Source: Mycobacterium florentinum (GTDB lineage Bacteria > Actinomycetota > Actinomycetes > Mycobacteriales > Mycobacteriaceae). Taken from it: a stretch of DNA of 64,000 nt. The stretch is from NCBI RefSeq assembly GCF_010730355.1, contig NZ_AP022576.1, positions 248,001 through 312,000 on the forward strand, read 5' to 3'. Position 1 is the first letter of the stretch. Every line of letters begins with the position of its first letter. The notes below the pieces were generated by a model that did no database searches, was not told the DNA's origin, and saw nothing but the letters and a program-made list of their open reading frames with translations. Shown one piece after another: positions 59,420 to 64,000 of the stretch. The position numbers and the translations under genes were made by a program.

Positions 59420-60949
59420 TCATGCGGCGACCAGCTCACGGTGCACGTGGGCCAGCACCCGCGGGAGTTCCTCGATTCGCCGGATGCGCTGGGATCGACG
59501 AGGTCCGAACACCTTCGGGAGAGGATCGACCCGAGTGGGTCCGACACCGACGTAGTACAGCGACACGCCAGCGTCGTTGGCCTCCTCGACGGCGTGCGCG
59601 GCGTCCGCCCACGCGTAGCGGCCCTCGTAGCCTTCGTCGGATATCAGGCCGTCACCGATGACGATCAGCAGTCGTCGCTCGGACGGCTCCGCGAGCAGCC
59701 GGCTCGTCAGATGGCGAAGCGGCGCACCGAGTCGGGTGTACCCACCCGTCTGCAGCCCGAGAGCGCCCGGCCGTACGAAGCGCCGATCCTCGAAGTCCTT
59801 CAGGCAGCGGACTTCGACTCGGTGCCGGGTGTTGCCGGTGAACACGAAGATGCCGTGGCGTTCGCGGGCGCGGTTCATCGCGCGCGAAAGTGCGTCCGCA
59901 CAATCTAATTCCAACCGGAAGATGCGGCCGCCGTGCACTCCCAACGATGAACTCCCGTCCAGGAGCAAAGCGGTGGTGACATCGCGGCTGCCGGGCAGCA
60001 GGTCACGGAAAATCCGTGGTTGGCGCGCCTCGCCCGTCACGGTGTCGATGTAGTGCCTGACGTATTGCTCGACGTCCAGATCGGAGCCGTCTTCAAGACG
60101 ATTCTTCATGGTGCGATGAGTGTGTTCTTCGAACCATTTCCGAAGGTCGGCGGAGATGGAGGCGGGTTGGCGAGTGAGGCCGGTGTGTGCCCGCTCCAGA
60201 ACCGCGACGTGATCTCGCATGAAACTCTTTGTCCACGAGTTCCATTCGGGATACGGAATTCCGGGCCGGTGGTCCGGCGTGATGTCGAGGTCGTTGTCCT
60301 GTGGGCGGCTCGGCGGTGGCAGGTTCGGATTGCGGACGCCGCCGTCGCCACCGACGGCAACCGAGTACGGCCGCGGCACGCGCTGCTGTGTTGTGGTCCA
60401 GGGCATCCGGCCGAAGCTGCGTCGCAACTTGTCGGTGAAACCCTGCGGCATGGTGTGGGCCAGCGGCAAGGCGCCCAGCAGCGCGGGAACGGTCAACGGC
60501 CGCCCCGTGGCCGCCAGCTCGAGGGCGCGGTTGAGCATCTCCTGGGCGGTCATGTCAGCGTCCTCGGCATCCATCTCCGGTACTACGCGCCGCATCTCGG
60601 GCAACAGTCCCGGCCAACGGGACGCCATCCAGCCCAGGGCGACTTGGGCTTCGACAAGTGTGAGCGCGCGCAGTTCACGAGCGGACAGCTCGTTCAAGCG
60701 ATATTCGGTAATGCGCTCTTTCGACGGCGAACATTGCAGGGCCACACCGCATGTCAGCGTTCTGCGGGTCCAATCGGGCGGTGCGGGGTAGGGGATGTGA
60801 ACGAAGCGCAGCGCCGTATTGAGCCCAAATCCGCGTCGCGCGCCGGTAACGAGCCGGGCGCCTTCGCGGCGTTGCTCGCTGAGCGCGACCGCCGTCACGG
60901 CGCAACTTCGTTCCAGCGCCATGGCGTGGGCATCGGGGCCGTCAGTCAT
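59420..60949 (-). CDS. VWA-domain protein, NorD/CbbO-like partner of the ATPase
   Basis: 509 residues from ATG 60949 (MTDGPDAHAMALERS); GTG 60955 is an alternative. N-terminal helical part, acidic/Pro linker around 200-235, and a C-terminal VWA domain with the metal-ion-dependent adhesion site DGSSS (Asp331, Ser333, Ser335) and later LLIVIGDGLISDEGY. This architecture fits NorD/CbbO. The ATPase gene follows after 22 bases. Together they form a chaperone that remodels a client metalloenzyme. Confidence 0.9.
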   Translation of the reverse strand: MTDGPDAHAMALERSCAVTAVALSEQRREGARLVTGARRGFGLNTALRFVHIPYPAPPDWTRRTLTCGVALQCSPSKERITEYRLNELSARELRALTLVEAQVALGWMASRWPGLLPEMRRVVPEMDAEDADMTAQEMLNRALELAATGRPLTVPALLGALPLAHTMPQGFTDKLRRSFGRMPWTTTQQRVPRPYSVAVGGDGGVRNPNLPPPSRPQDNDLDITPDHRPGIPYPEWNSWTKSFMRDHVAVLERAHTGLTRQPASISADLRKWFEEHTHRTMKNRLEDGSDLDVEQYVRHYIDTVTGEARQPRIFRDLLPGSRDVTTALLLDGSSSLGVHGGRIFRLELDCADALSRAMNRARERHGIFVFTGNTRHRVEVRCLKDFEDRRFVRPGALGLQTGGYTRLGAPLRHLTSRLLAEPSERRLLIVIGDGLISDEGYEGRYAWADAAHAVEEANDAGVSLYYVGVGPTRVDPLPKVFGPRRSQRIRRIEELPRVLAHVHRELVAA

Positions 60950-60967
60950 CGGCACAACCGGACGCGC

Positions 60968-61072
60968 TCAGAACGTGCCGATGTTGGAGAACATCCAGTA
61001 CCAGAACCAGATGATCAGGCCGGTGCCGCCCCACGCGGCGACGTAGCGAAGAATCTCCCAGACGTAATCCAT
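60968..61072 (-). CDS. Single-TM miniprotein (34 aa)
   Basis: ATG 61072 is preceded by a strong GAGGAGG. The peptide is MDYVWEILRYVAAWGGTGLI then IWFWYWMFSNIGTF, one aromatic-rich membrane helix. It ends 18 bases before the VWA gene. The ribosome site, composition and position support it as a gene. It and the 42-residue miniprotein each sit near one multi-TM paralogue, so each paralogue may have its own small subunit. Confidence 0.75.
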   Translation of the reverse strand: MDYVWEILRYVAAWGGTGLIIWFWYWMFSNIGTF

Positions 61073-61191
61073 GATTTGACCTCCTCGGTGCAGCGATGCG
61101 ACTCGACTGATGCGTGAATGTGACTGGCGGCGAAGGCATCCGGGTCGCAGGCCCCCGGACGGCGCACGGTGATGACGGTCATCAGAGGCTT

Positions 61192-61938
61192 TCAGTCGGT
61201 GAAGAGCTCGCGGTTCACGGTGTGCAGGTAGGGGATGGCGAGAAATGGGGTGATGTAGAAGATGTCGTAGAGCCACCAGCCGACCACCGGCAACACAACG
61301 CCGGCAAAGCGCACGTCGGCGAACATGGTCATGTTGAACACGTAGGTAGTCCAGATCACCACGCCCATCCAGCAGGTGACGACCATCCACTGATGACCCC
61401 AGCGCTTCATCTGCAGGAAGCCGATGGCGGCGGCGATGCGCATCGTGAAGACGGTCAGGATGAGGCCGACCTCCATGGCTTTTTCGCCGGGGCCGGCCGC
61501 GCCGCCGACCCAGAGTTCGTTGTAGTGCCAGAAGTAGCCGGCATCGAACATGTTGCCCCAGCCGTTGAGCAGCACGCGGGCCAGAATCGTGTGGTTGGCC
61601 ACCAGGTCGAGTGCCCATCCCACGGTATTGATGGCGGCGTCGATGATGACGAGGTAGCCGAGCAAGGTAACCAGCATCGGTCGCACCGAGAGCCCATCGC
61701 GCTGCGCGCGGCGCAGCAACTGCACACCCCGCAGGAACAGTGGCAGGCCGAAGACACCCAAGGCCGCGGTGCCGATCAGCAGGCTGCCGGAGATCAGCCA
61801 TCTATCGGCTCGGCGCTGCGCGAGCCCGGATCGCTCCAGGTGCTCGTCGATACTCAGCCCCGGTAGGGCAGAGTCGCTTTCGCCGGCGGCCGTGGCAATG
61901 CCGCCCACATCGCGCTGGCGCAGCTTCGGCAGGTTCAC
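61192..61938 (-). CDS. Multi-TM membrane protein A, paralogue of 57747-58466
   Basis: 248 residues from GTG 61938 (MNLPKLRQRDVGG). From about residue 40 on it is largely identical to protein B. Shared blocks include WALDLVANHT, GWGNMFDAGYFWHYNELW, GPGEKA, AAAIGFLQMKRWGHQWMVVT, CWMGVVIW, YVFNMTMFADVR and GWWLYDIFYITPFLAIPYLH. First gene of the operon, behind the operator-like palindrome at 61990-62003. I cannot assign a family. Confidence 0.78.
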   Translation of the reverse strand: MNLPKLRQRDVGGIATAAGESDSALPGLSIDEHLERSGLAQRRADRWLISGSLLIGTAALGVFGLPLFLRGVQLLRRAQRDGLSVRPMLVTLLGYLVIIDAAINTVGWALDLVANHTILARVLLNGWGNMFDAGYFWHYNELWVGGAAGPGEKAMEVGLILTVFTMRIAAAIGFLQMKRWGHQWMVVTCWMGVVIWTTYVFNMTMFADVRFAGVVLPVVGWWLYDIFYITPFLAIPYLHTVNRELFTD

Positions 61939-61980
61939 GAACCCTCCGCGTCATCGAGGCTGATCGAGTACGTTTCGTGG

Positions 61981-62003
61981 ACTATAGCACTGACTTAAGT
62001 CAG
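61981..62003 (-). promoter_or_regulatory. Palindromic operator and -10 box of the MoxR/VWA operon
   Basis: CTGACTTAAGTCAG (61990-62003) is a perfect 14-bp palindrome. On the minus strand TATAGT (complement of 61981-61986) follows directly and is a good -10 box, about 45 bases before the first gene. A repressor bound at the palindrome would cover the spacer and -35 region. The TetR at 63353-63952 is the natural candidate. Confidence 0.7.
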
Positions 62004-62103
62004 CAATATAGCTACTTCGGCTCACCGGTTTGCGTCGGGCGTGGCCCGACTTGGGACTAATTCTGGCTGATTGACCGCAGACTCGCAGCTAGCAGGGACG
62101 GAC

Positions 62104-62133
62104 AGCTGACTTCATAGCTGACAGAAGTCAGCT
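62104..62133. promoter_or_regulatory. Second operator-like inverted repeat with the same half-site
   Basis: AGCTGACTTC (62104-62113) and its exact complement GAAGTCAGCT (62124-62133) flank ten bases that contain another AGCTGAC (62117-62123). The half-site CTGACTT is shared with the palindrome at 61990-62003. The right arm ends eight bases before the -35 box of the DapB-like gene. Likely the same regulator binds both sites and controls both directions. Confidence 0.7.
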
Positions 62134-62141
62134 ACAAATCG

Positions 62142-62171
62142 TTGACACGCTGTTGGAAAAATGCCTACGCT
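62142..62171 (+). promoter_or_regulatory. SigA-type promoter of the divergent DapB-like gene
   Basis: TTGACA at 62142-62147 and TACGCT at 62166-62171 with an 18-base spacer, about 45 bases before ATG 62215. It lies just downstream of the inverted repeat at 62104-62133. Confidence 0.6.
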
Positions 62172-62214
62172 CAGCGAGCGCACGGCGGCTGTCGGTGCAT
62201 GCAAAGGAGTAGCA

Positions 62215-63342
62215 ATGACGCTCACCCAAGAGAAGACAGTGACGCGAAAGCCGCCGGCCGAGCGGAAGTATCGCGTAATTCAATGGGGCGTAGGCAATGT
62301 CGGGACAGTGGCGCTGCGACATTTTGCCCACAACCCGGCCTACGAACTGGTCGGAGTGCTCTGCAATCGTCCGGAAAAGGTCGGCAAGGATGCCGGCGAG
62401 CTCTGCGGCAAGCCGCCGACCGGAGTGCTGGCGACCGACGACAAGGCGACCATCGAAGCTATTGATGCCGACTGCGTGTTCTACGCGCCACTGTGGTCTG
62501 ACCCCGATGAAGTCTGCCGCCTGCTGCGCGGTGGGAAGAACGTGGTCGCATCGGGCGGCGCATGGTGGTATCGAACCGAACACAGTCAAGCGGACATCGA
62601 CAAGATCCACGCCGCGTGCCTGGAGGGCGGTACGTCGTTCCATGCGGGCGGCATCAACCCCGGATTCGCGGGGGACCTGCTCGTTCTGACGCTGGCCCGG
62701 ATTGTCAGCCAAATCGACACCATCCACATCTACGAAGTCGTGAATTTCGGCAGGGACACCCTGAAGTACCTGCACGAGATGGGGATGGGCAGCGATCCCG
62801 CCGGGTTCGAGGACGGCCCGAATCTACTGGGTCAAGCGTGGCCGCTGTTCGCCCAGTCGATGGCAATGATCGTGGAAGGCATGGGCAAGACGGTCGACAA
62901 GTACACGACCGAGGTGGAGCTCGGGGTCGCCACGCGTGACATCGCGTTCGAGGGATCCGAGACCAGCGACATGCCGGGCTTCAAGGGCGTGATCGAGAAG
63001 GGTACCGTCGCCCGCCAGCATCACAAATGGACGGCGTGGGTGGACGCCAAGCCGCTGGTCGTCTTTCACGAGATCTACACGATGGACACGTTCGATGCGA
63101 TTGAACCACAAGAGGATTGGCCGCAGCATTATCACTACCGCATCGTGATCGAGGGCGATTCGTCCACCGAGCTGATTCTGCAAGGGGCTCAGGACCCGGA
63201 CGGTGGCTACGCGTTGCCCGGCTACACCTGGACCGCGATGGGCCCCGCGAATGCGATTCCCGCTGTCTGCGACGCGGCGCCGGGGTTCATGTCCCACAAC
63301 GAACTGGGACTGATGCCGCTGCGCGGCGTGATACGACCATGA
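62215..63342 (+). CDS. DapB-like NAD(P)H-dependent oxidoreductase, paralogue of 56219-57286
   Basis: 375 residues from ATG 62215, with AAGGAG as ribosome site. KYRVIQWGVGNVGTVALRHFAHNPAYELVGVLCNRPEKVGKDAGELCG is the nucleotide-binding part; GGKNVVASGGAWWYRTEH and FHAGGINPGFAGDLLVL follow. Same group as the operon-internal paralogue, with about 20 extra N-terminal residues. Transcribed divergently from the MoxR/VWA operon under shared operator-like sites, so the two enzymes probably act on related intermediates. Convergent with the TetR gene (10-base gap). Confidence 0.87.
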   Translation: MTLTQEKTVTRKPPAERKYRVIQWGVGNVGTVALRHFAHNPAYELVGVLCNRPEKVGKDAGELCGKPPTGVLATDDKATIEAIDADCVFYAPLWSDPDEVCRLLRGGKNVVASGGAWWYRTEHSQADIDKIHAACLEGGTSFHAGGINPGFAGDLLVLTLARIVSQIDTIHIYEVVNFGRDTLKYLHEMGMGSDPAGFEDGPNLLGQAWPLFAQSMAMIVEGMGKTVDKYTTEVELGVATRDIAFEGSETSDMPGFKGVIEKGTVARQHHKWTAWVDAKPLVVFHEIYTMDTFDAIEPQEDWPQHYHYRIVIEGDSSTELILQGAQDPDGGYALPGYTWTAMGPANAIPAVCDAAPGFMSHNELGLMPLRGVIRP

Positions 63343-63352
63343 CGCGCCGGCG

Positions 63353-63952
63353 TCACGGCCGAAGACTGCGTAAATTCCTGGCGACGTAATCTTCCAGCAG
63401 GGTGTGGCCGGTCGGCCAATGGTTCGTGGTGATCAACAGTGCGTAGAGCCCGAGTAGGAAGAACACCGCGCTGTTCATGGGATTGACTTGCGGGTCCGCC
63501 TCGCCGCGTTCTTGAGCCAGCGCGATCTCCTGGGCGACCAACACGACCAAGGGGTGGTCCCGGCCGTCTTCGGTAGGCGGACGGGTTTGTGAGAAGTGCA
63601 GCGCAAGAAAGTCATTGAAGAGCAGATAGCCCAGTCGATGTTCCAATCCGACCACCAGGCGAACCGCCTCGTCCAGGGCGGATGCGAGGTTGTGCTCGGA
63701 CTTCAAGAATTGCGCGAACTGTTTGGCAATGCGCGCCTCTTCGCGGTGCTCGAGCTCCAGCAGCACGTGTTCCTTGGTGGGGAAGTGGAAGAAGAAGGTT
63801 CCGTGGGCGACTCCGGCGGCGGCGACGATCGCACTGACGTCGGCCTCGGCCATCCCGGCGCGGGCGAACTCCGCGATTGAGGCGCCCATCAAGCGCTCTC
63901 GCGTCTGTAAGCGCTTGGCTTCTCGCGCAGACACCCGATCCGTGACAGCCAT
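63353..63952 (-). CDS. TetR/AcrR family regulator
   Basis: 199 residues from ATG 63952 with a GGAAATGA-type ribosome site. Helix-turn-helix: AEADVSAIVAAAGVAHGTFFFHFPTKEHVLLEL (residues about 33-65). The C-terminal half is helical (LYALLITTNHWPTGHTLLEDYV). It is the nearest regulator to the divergent operator-like sites. A further inverted repeat, CTTACA/TGTAAG at 63961-63986, lies directly before its own start. Confidence 0.9.
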   Translation of the reverse strand: MAVTDRVSAREAKRLQTRERLMGASIAEFARAGMAEADVSAIVAAAGVAHGTFFFHFPTKEHVLLELEHREEARIAKQFAQFLKSEHNLASALDEAVRLVVGLEHRLGYLLFNDFLALHFSQTRPPTEDGRDHPLVVLVAQEIALAQERGEADPQVNPMNSAVFFLLGLYALLITTNHWPTGHTLLEDYVARNLRSLRP

Positions 63953-63960
63953 TTCATTTC

Positions 63961-63986
63961 CTTACAGTTGACCCGACTCATGTAAG
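63961..63986. promoter_or_regulatory. Inverted repeat upstream of the TetR gene
   Basis: CTTACA (63961-63966) and TGTAAG (63981-63986) flank 14 bases, immediately before the ribosome site of the TetR gene. It could be an autoregulatory site, but its sequence differs from the CTGACTT half-sites, so another regulator may bind here. Confidence 0.4.
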
Positions 63987-64000
63987 AGTATCGAGGCTAA

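Overview
The window is chromosomal DNA from a Mycobacterium, most likely a slow grower. The evidence is high GC coding on both strands, a full-length PPE protein, rbpA, sigC, ppm1, a two-module pks12 and cobalamin genes. From memory, the gene order follows the M. tuberculosis stretch from the Rv2082/Rv2074 area (left) to Rv2047c (right), with several blocks H37Rv lacks. I saw no rRNA, tRNA, CRISPR array or complete insertion sequence.

Left, 1-9120: an ESX-associated accessory locus. A minus-strand operon (6100 down past position 1) encodes a long helical protein, two small membrane proteins, a Gly/Pro-rich protein, a one-TM protein and a large protein with a C-terminal DUF5632/DUF5631-like part. 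Divergent from it is a toxin gene (6390-8861). Its first ~490 residues resemble the N-terminal domain of CpnT, but its C-terminus is an ADP-ribosyltransferase rather than the TNT NAD glycohydrolase. A 71-residue ORF behind it is a candidate immunity gene. This is the most striking system in the window.

9130-26154: cobalamin biosynthesis (cobL-cobM-cobK, cobG-cobH-cobIJ, cobN) interleaved with an F420-type reductase, an SDR, sigC joined in frame to a membrane anti-sigma-like domain, a PPE of the PPW type, a Baeyer-Villiger-type monooxygenase and a DUF222/HNH protein. 26151-29970 is a SDR/TetR/sulfotransferase/DUF1214 operon with a perfect 27-bp palindrome at its promoter. 30072-37945 is conserved mycobacterial core: PPOX protein, DJ-1 protein, dienelactone hydrolase, FxsA, amidohydrolase, separate lnt and ppm1, rbpA and a small zinc-finger-like protein.

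38276-53396: pks12 (4168 residues, two complete modules with methylmalonyl- and malonyl-type AT domains) followed by an epimerase/phosphohistidine-swivel fusion protein. 53384-61938 is a probable eleven-gene minus-strand operon: two P450s, a VOC-like protein, a DapB-like oxidoreductase, a one-TM protein, two nearly identical multi-TM proteins, two single-TM miniproteins, and a MoxR/NorQ-type ATPase with its VWA (NorD/CbbO-type) partner. I do not recognise the membrane proteins; with a MoxR/VWA pair, a metal-loaded membrane enzyme is a reasonable guess. A divergent DapB-like gene and a TetR gene follow, with symmetric operator-like sites between the two transcription units.
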